From Fibrobacterota bacterium (lineage in GTDB: Bacteria > Fibrobacterota > Fibrobacteria > UBA11236), in assembly GCA_019509785.1 (NCBI GenBank), contig JAEKLQ010000029.1:36874-100873 (forward strand): DNA of 64,000 nucleotides, read 5' to 3'. The notes under the pieces are model-generated. The model saw only the letters and a program-made list of their open reading frames with translations. It searched no databases and had not been told where the DNA came from. A program made the position numbers and the translations under genes. This document shows positions 41,557 to 52,462 of this stretch, piece by piece (within the stretch, counting starts at the first letter, position 1; the number at the start of each line of letters is the position of its first letter).

Positions 41557-42444
41557 TCAGGCGAATACCGGCCCGGATAGATAGCGATCGCCGCGATCGC
41601 AGATGATGGCCACGATGACTCCGGAGGTCAATCGCTTGGCGGCCTCGATAGCGCAATGGACCGCGCCCCCGGAGGATATCCCCGCGAAAACGCCTTCCTT
41701 TTGGGAGAGCTCCCGGGTCATATGCTCGGCCGCGGCCTGGCTGACGTCCATGATCTCGTCCACGCGTTCCTTCTCGTAAATCTTCGGCAGGTATTCCTTC
41801 GGCCAACGACGGATGCCGGGAATGCTGGAACCGTCGGTGGGTTGCGCGCCGATGATGCGGATGGCCGGGTTCTTTTCCTTGAGATAGCGCGACACGCCCA
41901 TGATGGTCCCGGTGGTCCCCATGCTGGAAACGAAATGGGTCAGTTGGCCTTCGGTGTCGCGCCAGATCTCGGGCCCGGTGGTTTCGTAATGGGAGGCGGG
42001 ATTGTCGGGGTTGGAAAACTGGTCGAGCATGAAGAAGCCGCCCTGGGCCACCTTGGCGCGGGCGTAATCGATGGTCCCCTCCATGCCCCCGTCCGCCGGG
42101 GTCAAATGCACCACCGCCCCGAAGGCGCGCATGGTCTTCACCCGTTCCGCGGTCGCGCTTTCCGGCATCACCAGATGCATCTCGAAGCCCGAAACCGCCG
42201 CGATCATGGCCAGGGCGATGCCGGTATTCCCGCTGGTAGGCTCGATGAGCTTCATCCCCGGCTTCAAGGTCCCCCGCTGCATGGCCTTGAGGATCATGGA
42301 ACGCGCCGGCCGATCCTTGACCGAACCGCCCGGATTGTTGCCCTCCAGCTTGGCGTAGATCTTAACCTTGGGGTTGGGATTGATGCGGCTAAGCTCGACC
42401 ATGGGGGTGTTCCCCACCAGGTCCAGCAAGGTCGACGGCTTCAT
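41557..42444 (-). CDS. cysM: Cysteine synthase B (O-acetylserine sulfhydrylase)
   Basis: This 295-residue PLP enzyme makes cysteine from O-acetylserine and sulfide or thiosulfate. Lys43 in EGNNPGGSVKDRPA is the Schiff-base lysine, PTSGNTG binds the PLP carboxylate, and FAGISSGGAV gives the phosphate loop. The shorter length and the EGNNPGGSVKDRPA spelling favour CysM over CysK. AGGGG lies before the ATG. It converges with the LEA14-type gene. Confidence 0.9.
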   Translation of the reverse strand: MKPSTLLDLVGNTPMVELSRINPNPKVKIYAKLEGNNPGGSVKDRPARSMILKAMQRGTLKPGMKLIEPTSGNTGIALAMIAAVSGFEMHLVMPESATAERVKTMRAFGAVVHLTPADGGMEGTIDYARAKVAQGGFFMLDQFSNPDNPASHYETTGPEIWRDTEGQLTHFVSSMGTTGTIMGVSRYLKEKNPAIRIIGAQPTDGSSIPGIRRWPKEYLPKIYEKERVDEIMDVSQAAAEHMTRELSQKEGVFAGISSGGAVHCAIEAAKRLTSGVIVAIICDRGDRYLSGPVFA

Positions 42445-42530
42445 GCTATATCCCCTGATCCCGGAGGCGATTTCAGGACTCGAGAACCTGCCTCGGGAGT
42501 CCCCGTAAAATAGTATTTATTGGGTCCTGA

Positions 42531-44528
<1,998 letters not shown>

Positions 44529-44569
44529 CTTGGTTTCCATGCCGGCCCGACTTTGTTTCTAAGTCGACC

Positions 44570-44598
44570 TTGACGCCCAATAGGTCGATTTCTAAACT
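44570..44598 (+). promoter_or_regulatory. Promoter of tRNA-Gly
   Basis: TTGACG (44570-44575), a 17-nt spacer and TAAACT (44593-44598) predict a start near 44605, giving a 5' leader of about 53 nt before the mature tRNA. Confidence 0.7.
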
Positions 44599-44657
44599 AT
44601 ATCAGCCTTTTTCGGAGGGCTCCCCGGCCGCAAGGTCGTGGTAAGTTCCGGAACCTC

Positions 44658-44733
44658 GCGGGTTTAGCTCAGTTGGTAGAGCATCTCCTTGCCAAGGAGA
44701 AGGTCGAGGGTTCGAGTCTCTTAACCCGCTCCA
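44658..44733 (+). tRNA. tRNA-Gly (GCC anticodon)
   Basis: The 76-nt sequence folds with acceptor GCGGGTT/AACCCGC, a D arm, and anticodon stem TCTCC/GGAGA. The loop TTGCCAA places GCC at 44691-44693. The T arm GAGGG/CTCTT contains two G-U pairs. The CCA end is encoded (44731-44733). An intrinsic terminator overlaps the final A. Confidence 0.96.
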
Positions 44734-44762
44734 AAAGCCCCCCAGCAATGGGGGGCTTTTTT
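44733..44762 (+). terminator. Intrinsic terminator of the tRNA-Gly gene
   Basis: AAAAGCCCCCC (44733-44743), loop AGCAAT and GGGGGGC followed by TTTTTT (to 44762) make a perfect 11-bp hairpin with a U-tract. It is the strongest intrinsic terminator in the window. Confidence 0.95.
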
Positions 44763-45071
44763 CTTTCGCTCCCGAAAGGTTTCGCCGATTTCGATTGGGT
44801 TGGCTAGTTCGCCTTTCGCGTACTCTCAGCCTCTTGTATAGTCGATCCTCTCCAGTGTCCGCGGCAAGCGTCCGCATGACAACCCGCTCATAATAATTGC
44901 GCCAAGGATCTTTTTAATTACAACGTCACAATAAAGACATTTGCGATTGTCCAGGCAACGCTCCCGACTGGTTTATTACCGGGATTTATAAGATGCTGCC
45001 CGCGATTTGCCGTGTTAAATTTGGCACGAGAGGGAAGCCCCGATTCCACTGGGGTTCCATAGTTTCATATC
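44763..45071. other. Intergenic region before the barrel-ThuA cluster
   Basis: This 309-nt gap holds no convincing gene. Its middle (about 44885-44950) is AT-rich. A CATAGT hexamer (45058-45063) lies 8 nt before the ATG at 45072 and may be its -10. Upstream, AAGCCCCG (45035-45042) and GGGGTT (45051-45056) can form a small hairpin, possibly an operator. It is a plausible regulatory region for the three genes that follow. Confidence 0.4.
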
Positions 45072-46472
45072 ATGTCCCCTTTGCGTCATTCCGGCCGGAT
45101 TTTACCCTGGCTGCTCTTCTGCGTCTGCGCCGCCGCCTTTGCGGAAGCGCCCTCACCGGAACCGGAATCGGCCGGGGAACTCGATAAATTAAAGGCCGGA
45201 ATGGCGCTCGAATTCGGGCACTTGGTGCGCGGAGAGTTCCGGACGGGTGGGACCTTCGCGGAACCCATCCGCAACCTAGGCCTCAATCGCGATATCGTGT
45301 TCCTGGAACAAAGCGGATCCGTCGGGAAATCATGGTCCTTGGATGCCGGGCTGATGGGTATTCTCTGGTGGCCCTACACCAATACGGCTGGTCCTCCCGG
45401 TACGCGTACCATGCGCGTGGAACCGAAGCTATCCATCCTGTCCGCCGCGCGCGCGCTCGGGGATGGCGGGACCTCCGGCTTTCTGCGCTTGGGCTATTTT
45501 CCCTACAAGTACAATCCCGATGCCCGCAACCTGGGAGAATACCTTTATCGATCCGGGACCTACCCCGGGAATATCGTGACCAGCGACGGCTACCAGTTGA
45601 TGGATCATGCGGCCTACGACGCCTTCGGGACGCAACTCCACATAACCGCTTTCGGCGGCGCCCTGTCCCAAGACATCAACCTTTTCGCAGAACCCATAAC
45701 GGATCCGGTTGGCGATCTCACTCCCGCTTACGAAATAGCGTACTCCGGCCCCCTCGCCCAACTCGGGCTAGGCGCGGCCCTGAATCGCGGGCTCGCTTTC
45801 CACCCCTCCCAATCGCGCCCGCGGGACCTCGCTAATTCTTATATCGAAGTGCAAGCCGACCCGGCCGCCGGCCGCGCTCATTACGTGGGCCCATTTTTGG
45901 GCGCGCCCGTTTCGGTCCAAGGGGATACCACCCAACCTTTCCGCGTGCTTCATCACTGGACCCAGCGGGGCGTGAAACTGATGGGCCGCGCCGCCTTTGA
46001 CCTGGGTTTTCTCTTGCCGGAATCGGTCCGCTCGCCCGGCGACTTACGGATCTTCGCGGAAGCGGCGGTGCTGGGATGGGAAAACCAGCCCTATTTCTAC
46101 GAGAAGCGCTCACAGCGCATCCCCGTGATGGCCGGGGTGAATATCCCCGCCTTCAGGGCGCTCGATCTGCTCTCCTTCCAGGCCGAATATTACGACTCCC
46201 CCTTCAACGACACCTATTTCTACAACATCGGCTCGCTACCCATCTGGAAGGTGGAGAACTACGCCACCCGCGACCTGGACAAGTACAAGATGAGCCCATG
46301 GCGTTGGAGCCTGTACGGGCGTAAAACCGTGAACCGAATCCTGGACGTGCACGCCCAAATCGCCTGCGATCATCTCCGTTTGCGCGAGACCACCACCTCC
46401 CCGACGGAGTATGAACTGATGCTATACCCTAAAAATTGGTATTACCTGGTACGGATGGAGATAGGAATATGA
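45072..46472 (+). CDS. Tandem outer-membrane barrel-like protein 1
   Basis: This 466-residue protein has a signal peptide (about residues 1-24) and a body of short aromatic strands typical of an outer-membrane beta-barrel. It shares long similarity with the next protein. Both contain KYNPDAxxLGEYLYRSGTYP (about residues 150-170), GVKLMGR and a closing ETT/RLxxxx-YYLxRxE ending. The pair is therefore a tandem duplication. Overlap with the next ATG is 4 nt. No known family is recognised. Confidence 0.6.
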   Translation: MSPLRHSGRILPWLLFCVCAAAFAEAPSPEPESAGELDKLKAGMALEFGHLVRGEFRTGGTFAEPIRNLGLNRDIVFLEQSGSVGKSWSLDAGLMGILWWPYTNTAGPPGTRTMRVEPKLSILSAARALGDGGTSGFLRLGYFPYKYNPDARNLGEYLYRSGTYPGNIVTSDGYQLMDHAAYDAFGTQLHITAFGGALSQDINLFAEPITDPVGDLTPAYEIAYSGPLAQLGLGAALNRGLAFHPSQSRPRDLANSYIEVQADPAAGRAHYVGPFLGAPVSVQGDTTQPFRVLHHWTQRGVKLMGRAAFDLGFLLPESVRSPGDLRIFAEAAVLGWENQPYFYEKRSQRIPVMAGVNIPAFRALDLLSFQAEYYDSPFNDTYFYNIGSLPIWKVENYATRDLDKYKMSPWRWSLYGRKTVNRILDVHAQIACDHLRLRETTTSPTEYELMLYPKNWYYLVRMEIGI

Positions 46473-47830
46473 CGTCAGCGCGCAACCTGGCCATGGCCGC
46501 TTGCATGGCCGCGACTTCCGTCGCGCCGCGCGCCCAATTCGAGGGCGTCGATACGCATAAATTCACCGTGAAGGCCTTCCTCGATTACGGCCACCTGGTC
46601 AACGGCACCAATCCCTACGACCCGGATCAGAAGCCGGATATCGCGTGGCTGCCATTGAGCCGCGCCAACGTGGTCGCCATCCAAGACCTGGCGGTCGGCC
46701 GCTTCGACGCCTCGGTCGGATTGGCGGGCCTCATCTGGTGGCCGTACGGCCAAGGGAAGGCCGCCGACTTAAGCGAAAAGATCATGCAGGTCAAGCCCAT
46801 GATTCCCGTGGCCCGCGCCCGATGGCAATTCGGCGATCCGGCCGCGACCGCCGGCGGCATCCAGATAGGCACCTTTAATTACAAATACAATCCGGATGCC
46901 AAGGATCTCGGCGAATACCTGTACCGATCCGGCACTTATCCCGGCATCGTCTGGACGGGCGAAGGCTGGCTCCTCATGAACCGGGCGGGCAACTACAGCC
47001 ATGGCCTCCTCGGAACGGTTTCACAGATGGGCGGGGCCCTCAAGCACAACTTCTCGCTGTTCATGGAGACCGTGTATTATCCCGTGGGGGATTTCTCCCC
47101 CGGCTACGATTTCTCCTACGCCAGCAAGTGGTTCGAGTTCGGCGGAGGCGCGGTATTCAACCATTACCTCGCCTTGAGGCCGAGCACGTTGTCTCCTCAT
47201 GATGACGTCAACACCTACGCGGTAATACACGGCAAGACGGCGGCCGGAGCGGATACGGCCGTCCAGGGCCGATTTGATCGAATCACCGCCCCGCCCATCG
47301 CTACGGACACGGCCCTGACGCGCTGGACCTTTAAGGGAATCAAATTGATGGGTCGCGTCGCCCTGAACCTCGGATCGCTTCTGCCGGAAGGGATCCGCGG
47401 GCCTGAGGACCTTCGCTTTTTCGCCGAGGTCGCGCTCCTAGGCGTCAAGGATTATCCCCTGTACTACGAGAAGAAGTCGGAACGGATGCCCATCATGTTC
47501 GGCGCGACCCTGCCCACCGCGAAGCTGCTCGACGCTTTGACCCTGCAAGGGGAGATCTACAAGACTCCCTATAGCGACGCATCGAAATTCATCCAACAAT
47601 CCGTCCCGATCTGGGAAACCCTCAAGCAGGATTCCGTCCATTCCGACGACTTCAAATGGAGCATCGTCGCGCGTAAGACGGTGAACAAGCTCATGAACGT
47701 GCATTTCCAGGCGGCCTGCGACTACTTCCGCCTGACCGACGGGAAGTTCAATGCCAGCAGCATCCCGCTGACCGCCTCCTGGAAACACGACTGGTATTAC
47801 CTCGCGCGTTTGGAATTCAATTTGAGATGA
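46469..47830 (+). CDS. Tandem outer-membrane barrel-like protein 2
   Basis: This 453-residue protein has a signal peptide (about residues 1-22) and is a paralogue of the previous protein. It contains YKYNPDAKDLGEYLYRSGTY and GIKLMGRVALNLGSLLPEGI, versus GVKLMGRAAFDLGFLLPESV in the neighbour, and ends in a final aromatic beta-strand (WYYLARLEFNLR). The ATG overlaps the preceding stop by 4 nt. The ThuA protein starts 10 nt later. Confidence 0.6.
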   Translation: MTSARNLAMAACMAATSVAPRAQFEGVDTHKFTVKAFLDYGHLVNGTNPYDPDQKPDIAWLPLSRANVVAIQDLAVGRFDASVGLAGLIWWPYGQGKAADLSEKIMQVKPMIPVARARWQFGDPAATAGGIQIGTFNYKYNPDAKDLGEYLYRSGTYPGIVWTGEGWLLMNRAGNYSHGLLGTVSQMGGALKHNFSLFMETVYYPVGDFSPGYDFSYASKWFEFGGGAVFNHYLALRPSTLSPHDDVNTYAVIHGKTAAGADTAVQGRFDRITAPPIATDTALTRWTFKGIKLMGRVALNLGSLLPEGIRGPEDLRFFAEVALLGVKDYPLYYEKKSERMPIMFGATLPTAKLLDALTLQGEIYKTPYSDASKFIQQSVPIWETLKQDSVHSDDFKWSIVARKTVNKLMNVHFQAACDYFRLTDGKFNASSIPLTASWKHDWYYLARLEFNLR

Positions 47831-47840
47831 GGAGTCGCCC

Positions 47841-48962
47841 ATGAATGCCCATATATCGTTACGGATGAAGGCGCATCGCCTTCGGTTAGGGAGGGTCCTC
47901 GGGACCCTCGCGCTTTCGCTCCTTCCGGCGGTGGCGCAGGTGGTGGCCCCGAATCCGCTTAGCCCGCTTAAGAAGAAGAAGGTGATGGTGCTGGAAGGCG
48001 GCAGCATTTCCGGCGACCATTTGGCGGCCCGCACGGCCACCTACGCCACCCTGCAGGGATTCGCCAGCCAAGTCGGCTTCACCCTGGTGAAAGGCGATCC
48101 CCTCAATCTAACGGAGGCAGCGCTCAACTCAGTGGACATCCTCGTCTTCAATTATTTCTTCGAGACGCAGACGGCTACGGCATTTCCGGACGCCTCCAAG
48201 CAGGCCTTCCAGAACTGGTTGCTGAAGGGGCACAAAGGTTACGTCGGCTACCACACTTCGGGCGCGAATGAATGGCTGAAAGGCGAATGGACGTGGTACC
48301 AGGACAATGTCACCATGATGCGTTACGCCTTGCATGGCACCGGCACCCCGCAGGGAAAGGTGGATCGGACCACTGATTCGACTGTCTTGAATATGCCCCT
48401 GATGCAGGGGCTGCCGGCCACCTTCTCGGCCCAAGACGAATGGTACGCTTTCGATGCCACCTCGAAGGTCCTGGACCCCGCCAGCGGCTGCAAGATCATG
48501 TACAGCCTTACGAACGCCCAATCCTTGGATAGGCAACCCTACGAACCCAACCACCCTGTGGCCTGGGTCCGCGAAGACGCCGTTAAAACCCGCTACTTCT
48601 ACTCCACCTTCATCCATTTCCAGGACGGCGCGAAATCCGCTTGGTTCCAGAGCGTCCTGCTGCGGGCCCTGGAGTACGTTTCCGGGGATCCCACCGATAT
48701 TACTCCCATCCTGACGCAAGGGCATGCCGCGGCCGCTACCTTGAAGAACTTGGCCTACATCACCGCCGACAGATCGCTCGACGTCAATCTGGAAGGAAAG
48801 TATCGCCTGAGCGTGCTTAAGCCCGACGGGGAAGCGGTATACACGGCATCGGCCGCGGGGAAGCGGACCTTCGCTCCGCCGGCCTTCGCCCATCCGGGCA
48901 TCTACCTGGTCAAAGTCGAATCCGCAGGGAGGAAGTTGTCCCAACGCATCCTGGTTTATTGA
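47841..48962 (+). CDS. ThuA-domain protein with type IX-like C-terminal sorting tail
   Basis: This 373-residue protein has a signal sequence (about residues 1-33) and a ThuA-like domain (about 45-290, with MVLEGG, VGYHTSGANEWLKGE and WYxF-type active-site spellings) related to trehalose-utilisation and glutamine-amidotransferase-like folds. The last 70 or so residues (YRLSVLKPDGEAVYT, PGIYLVKVESAGRKLSQRIL) have the pattern of a type IX secretion type A sorting domain, in which GxYxVxV precedes a basic, hydrophobic end. GAGGAG lies upstream. This would place it at the cell surface or outside. Confidence 0.68.
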   Translation: MNAHISLRMKAHRLRLGRVLGTLALSLLPAVAQVVAPNPLSPLKKKKVMVLEGGSISGDHLAARTATYATLQGFASQVGFTLVKGDPLNLTEAALNSVDILVFNYFFETQTATAFPDASKQAFQNWLLKGHKGYVGYHTSGANEWLKGEWTWYQDNVTMMRYALHGTGTPQGKVDRTTDSTVLNMPLMQGLPATFSAQDEWYAFDATSKVLDPASGCKIMYSLTNAQSLDRQPYEPNHPVAWVREDAVKTRYFYSTFIHFQDGAKSAWFQSVLLRALEYVSGDPTDITPILTQGHAAAATLKNLAYITADRSLDVNLEGKYRLSVLKPDGEAVYTASAAGKRTFAPPAFAHPGIYLVKVESAGRKLSQRILVY

Positions 48963-48994
48963 ACTCCCAGACCGGCGAAAGCGTTTCGTCTTCG

Positions 48995-49023
48995 GGCGGA
49001 TTCCAAGGTCGCCGCCGTTTTTT
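48995..49023 (+). terminator. Candidate terminator after the ThuA gene
   Basis: GGCGG (48995-48999) and CCGCC (49012-49016) form a 5-bp GC stem with a 12-nt loop, followed by G and six T. The stem is short, so this is a moderate candidate. Confidence 0.4.
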
Positions 49024-49161
49024 GATCGCATTCGTGCTCGGCAAGCTCGAATGAATGCCGATGGCGCTGCTTGCAGGGTTGATACGCATTCCAATGAGTG
49101 AGTATCGCGCCCGATCTTCGAATCGCTTGGACCACCCCCCCGGGACGTGTACCTTTCCTTC

Positions 49162-50031
49162 ATGAAAATCGACATCAGTGACTATCGCGTCGACCCCGGC
49201 TCCCCCGTCCGCATGAAGGATTGGCCCACCCTGGTCAAGCCCTACTATTCCGGCGAAAAGGAATACAAGGAAGCCCTCCTGGAAGGCCGCGGGGAAATGG
49301 CCGATGCCCAAAAGCATCTCTACGCATCCGAGCGGCACGCCGTACTCATCATCTTCCAGGCCATGGATGCCGCCGGCAAGGACAGCGCCATCAAGCATGT
49401 CATGTCGGGCATCGATCCCCAGGGATGCCAGGTGCATAGCTTCAAGGCCCCCAGCGCCGAGGAGTTGCGCCACGATTTCCTCTGGCGCACCACGGTCAAG
49501 CTGCCCGAACGCGGACGCATCGGGATCTTCAACCGGTCCTATTACGAGGAGGTACTGGTCACCCGCATCCATCCTGAGTTCCTGGCCAAGCAAGGCGTGC
49601 CCGACAAGGAGGCCGGAGGCAAGGCCCTGTGGAATGGCCGCTACCGATCCATCAACGATCTGGAATCCCATCTGCACCGCAACGGTACGCGCATCGTGAA
49701 GATTTGCCTGCACGTATCCAAGGAAGAACAGCGCAAGCGCCTGTTGGCGCGCATCGACAAGCCGGAAAAGAATTGGAAGTTCAGCTTCGCCGACATCGAG
49801 GATCGCAAGCAATGGCCGCGCTTCATGCAGGCCTACGGCGCGTGCATCGAAGCAACCTCCACCGCCAACGCGCCTTGGCACATCGTGCCCGCGGACGATA
49901 AGAAGAATGCCCGCCTAATCGTGGCGGGCATCATCGTAAAAGCCCTGGAAGATCTCAAAATGGGGTTTCCCAAGCTCGAGCCCGGGAAGTTGCGCGAGCT
50001 GCGGGCCATCCGGAAATTCCTGGAACCCTGA
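49162..50031 (+). CDS. Polyphosphate kinase 2 (PPK2 family)
   Basis: PPK2 enzymes transfer phosphate between polyphosphate and nucleotides. The 289-residue protein has the Walker A segment DAAGKDSAIKHVMSGIDPQG (about residues 69-88), the GIFNRSYYEEVLVTRIHPE Walker B block and the typical lid region. The length and the single domain fit class I or III; substrate direction (ADP, GDP or AMP) is not clear from the sequence. An upstream in-frame GTG (49147) was rejected because the MKIDISDYR start is more natural. It converges with a lipoprotein gene. Confidence 0.88.
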   Translation: MKIDISDYRVDPGSPVRMKDWPTLVKPYYSGEKEYKEALLEGRGEMADAQKHLYASERHAVLIIFQAMDAAGKDSAIKHVMSGIDPQGCQVHSFKAPSAEELRHDFLWRTTVKLPERGRIGIFNRSYYEEVLVTRIHPEFLAKQGVPDKEAGGKALWNGRYRSINDLESHLHRNGTRIVKICLHVSKEEQRKRLLARIDKPEKNWKFSFADIEDRKQWPRFMQAYGACIEATSTANAPWHIVPADDKKNARLIVAGIIVKALEDLKMGFPKLEPGKLRELRAIRKFLEP

Positions 50032-50049
50032 CCTTCTCGGGACCTGATC

Positions 50050-51204
50050 TCAAGGCGATAATCGATCCGCCTGGTAATCATGGCTGACCGTTTCCAAGCT
50101 GCCTTCCGCCGTCGAAGTGAAACTTCCGGAATGCGACGCGCGCTGGAAGGAGGTGGCGCGGAAGACGCTCTTGTCCGCGTCGTATGCGTGGCCGGCCGGG
50201 CCGAACCCGTCCACGGATAAGGTTCCATCCGCGTTCTTGCGGACGTCCCGTAGCGGCATCACCGCCTGGAAGCCCGGATCGGCGAGGACGCCTTCCGTGA
50301 AAAACGGCCGGGAGTAACCGCCGATGGGCAGATCGTCGGCGGTGAAAAACAGGCCCACGGTCGCGCCGCCATTGATGCGGTACCGCTCCAGCGCCGCGGG
50401 AGCCGAATCGATGATGCCGGAAACGTCCGGGTACCCGATGCAAAGGAAAGGCGCGCTGGCCGCGGCCATTTGGTCCGGGCGATCCCCCGTGCAATTGCCG
50501 GGGGTCCAGGCCTGGGCCGTCTTCGGGGTACCGAGGGCCGCGTAGGCCAGTTCCTGGATGTCAAAATAGAGCTTGAAGTCCACCGACGCGCCCAGGCTGT
50601 CGGTGATTCGCAACGGGTGCGGCAGCGCATAGGTGCGGCCGCAACCGCTGGAGGTGATGGCGATCGCCGCCGCCGGCCCCACGGTATCCAGCACCGTACC
50701 CGGCCGGGTAAACCAGGTCTTGCCATCCAATGCCACCGAGCCCGTAATGGAAGACCGATAGGCTCCTTCCGAATCCTCGCACGTTTTCACGAAGACATAG
50801 TCGTATTGCCCCATTTCCACGGTCCGGGGCGATGCGTTCAAGGCGTCCTGGAAAGCCGTCCCGGCCATTTCGACCTGGCAATCGTCGTTGGAACCCGCGC
50901 ATAGGTAGATGTCGGCTTCATGATCGAAGGCGGCATTATGCAGGCTTATCTGCTTGATGGGAACCTTGAGCGAAGTAATCGCGACTCCGCTGGACCAATG
51001 CAGATCCGGATCGGCAGTCCCCGCCCGCTTAGCAGCGGGCGAAGCATCATGGGCGGGAGACGCATCCGCCACGCGTACGAGCTCGGGCTTGAGTTGAACC
51101 CCGCGCTTGCCGTCATCCTCGCCGATGCCTAAGCAGCCCTGAAGCAACCACGCCGACGATGCGGCCGCCAGGAAAAGCGAAATCGATCCCTTGCCGTCCG
51201 CCAT
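50050..51204 (-). CDS. Lipoprotein of unknown function
   Basis: This 384-residue lipoprotein (lipobox LLQGC) has a low-complexity linker and then a beta-rich region. It contains more cysteines than its neighbours (for example CAGSNDDC, CEDSEG, SSGCGRTY, GNCTGDRPDQ, LCIGYPD), a pattern suggesting disulfides in an exported domain. No family is recognised. It converges with the PPK2 gene with an 18-nt gap and is upstream of, and co-directional with, the truncated dehydrogenase. A pattern resembling a Fibrobacterota-specific secreted family is possible but not shown. Confidence 0.5.
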   Translation of the reverse strand: MADGKGSISLFLAAASSAWLLQGCLGIGEDDGKRGVQLKPELVRVADASPAHDASPAAKRAGTADPDLHWSSGVAITSLKVPIKQISLHNAAFDHEADIYLCAGSNDDCQVEMAGTAFQDALNASPRTVEMGQYDYVFVKTCEDSEGAYRSSITGSVALDGKTWFTRPGTVLDTVGPAAAIAITSSGCGRTYALPHPLRITDSLGASVDFKLYFDIQELAYAALGTPKTAQAWTPGNCTGDRPDQMAAASAPFLCIGYPDVSGIIDSAPAALERYRINGGATVGLFFTADDLPIGGYSRPFFTEGVLADPGFQAVMPLRDVRKNADGTLSVDGFGPAGHAYDADKSVFRATSFQRASHSGSFTSTAEGSLETVSHDYQADRLSP

Positions 51205-51268
51205 GCATCCTCCTCGCCCCCCTATAGGAGGGCATCCGGGGGATTTTAGGGCGTGGACTCCAGGGAGG

Positions 51269-51832
51269 TCAAGGCCGCAGCAAAATCTTCATGCAGCCTT
51301 CCCGCTTCTCCAGGAACATCTTGTACCCTTCAGGCGCATCGGAAAGGCGCATATGGTGCGATACGGCAAAGGAGGGATCCAGTTTGCCGGCCGCGATCAT
51401 TTCCAGCAACATGCCCCAGTGCCGCTGCACGTGGGCCTGGCATTGGCGGATTACCAGTGCCTTGTTCATCATGGCCCCTATCGGGATTTTGTCGGCCAAG
51501 CCGCCGTAGGCGCCGATGATGGACAAGGTCCCGCCCTTGCGGCAGGCCATGATCGCCTGACGGAGCGCGAAGGGCCGATCCGTCTGCAAGAGCATGATTT
51601 GCTTTACCTTGTCGTACATGCCGATGAAACCGCCTTCATGGGCTTCCATGCCTACCGCATCGATGCATGCGTCCGGGCCATGCCCGCGGGTCATTTCCAT
51701 CAGCACGTCATGGACCTTGGCTTCGTCGAAATTGACGGGGCCCGGGACCTTGAGCAGTCCCACGTCGGCGAACGGTACGGGAACGTCTTCGACGCGCACG
51801 TCCCGGGAATCGTACCAACGTAAGGCTCTCAT
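51269..51832 (-). pseudogene. Zinc-type alcohol dehydrogenase with internal deletions
   Basis: The 187-residue product keeps the ADH N-terminus (residues 1-18), a short piece (VPVPFADVGLLKVPG) that in full-length relatives lies about 150 residues in, and then the C-terminal half (from about FDEAKVHDVLMEM to the end, including GPDACIDAVGMEAHE). The zinc-binding cysteine/GHE domain and the NAD-binding glycine loop are missing, yet the frame is open. This is best explained by two in-frame deletions, so catalysis is unlikely. It is divergent from rubrerythrin and shares its promoter region. Confidence 0.7.
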
Positions 51833-51878
51833 AAAACCCTCCTGGCCATATACCGAAAATAAATTCCGGGAAATCGCG

Positions 51879-51915
51879 ATAGGCGCTCCCTATCAATCCC
51901 ATCCGATCAAACGAT
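51879..51915. promoter_or_regulatory. OxyR operator upstream of rubrerythrin
   Basis: ATAG-N7-CTAT (51879-51893) is a perfect match to the OxyR half-site pair. After 7 nt, ATCC-N7-CGAT (51901-51915) is a second, partly degenerate pair in the expected register, giving the four-contact layout (ATAG-N7-CTAT-N7-ATAG-N7-CTAT) bound by an OxyR tetramer. It directly adjoins a -35-like TTGGTT (51915-51920), with TATCTT (51940-51945) downstream. An OxyR with both redox cysteines is encoded 2 kb away. Confidence 0.75.
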
Positions 51916-51970
51916 TGGTTGCCGTCGGGGTTCCTGTCGTATCTTTCCATCAGCAACAACGGAGGTCTTT

Positions 51971-52450
51971 ATGCCAGCCTGGAATCAGCAATCCCCCACC
52001 CTGAAGAACCTGGAAGCCGCTTTCGCCGGCGAATCCATGGCCCATATGAAATACCTGCACTTCGCGGGCATCGCCCGGGCCAACGGCCATCCCGAGGTGG
52101 CCAAGGTTTTCGAGGAGACCGCGGCGCAGGAAATCAAGCACGCCTTGGCCCATGCCGAACTCCTGTACCCGAAAACCCTGGTCGATACGGCGCGTGCGCT
52201 GCAAATGGCGATCGAGGGGGAAACCTACGAGTATACCGAGATGTACCCCGGATTCCACCGCGACGCCGTGAAGGAAGGGAACTTGCCCGTGCAACGCGAG
52301 CTGGAGGAGCAAATGCAGGAGTCCAAGCAACACGCGGATCTGTTCCGGGCCACCTTGGATTTGGCGGCCAAGCGCTTCGCGGCCCTGGCCCGCATCGAGG
52401 AAAAGCACGCCAACCAATACCGCCGCACCTTATCCCAAGTACAAGGCTGA
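51971..52450 (+). CDS. Rubrerythrin (single diiron domain)
   Basis: Rubrerythrin is a diiron protein that reduces hydrogen peroxide. The 159-residue protein has the ferritin-like ligands Glu21 (AAFAGESMAH), Glu54/His57 (AAQEIKHA), Glu84 and Glu87 (IEGETYEYTE) and Glu117/His121-region (EQMQESKQHAD). The C-terminal rubredoxin domain of classic rubrerythrin is absent. It is supplied by the separate rubredoxin gene 12 nt downstream. GGAGG lies 6 nt before the ATG. An OxyR operator is upstream. Confidence 0.92.
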   Translation: MPAWNQQSPTLKNLEAAFAGESMAHMKYLHFAGIARANGHPEVAKVFEETAAQEIKHALAHAELLYPKTLVDTARALQMAIEGETYEYTEMYPGFHRDAVKEGNLPVQRELEEQMQESKQHADLFRATLDLAAKRFAALARIEEKHANQYRRTLSQVQG

Positions 52451-52462
52451 AAGGAGCTAATC

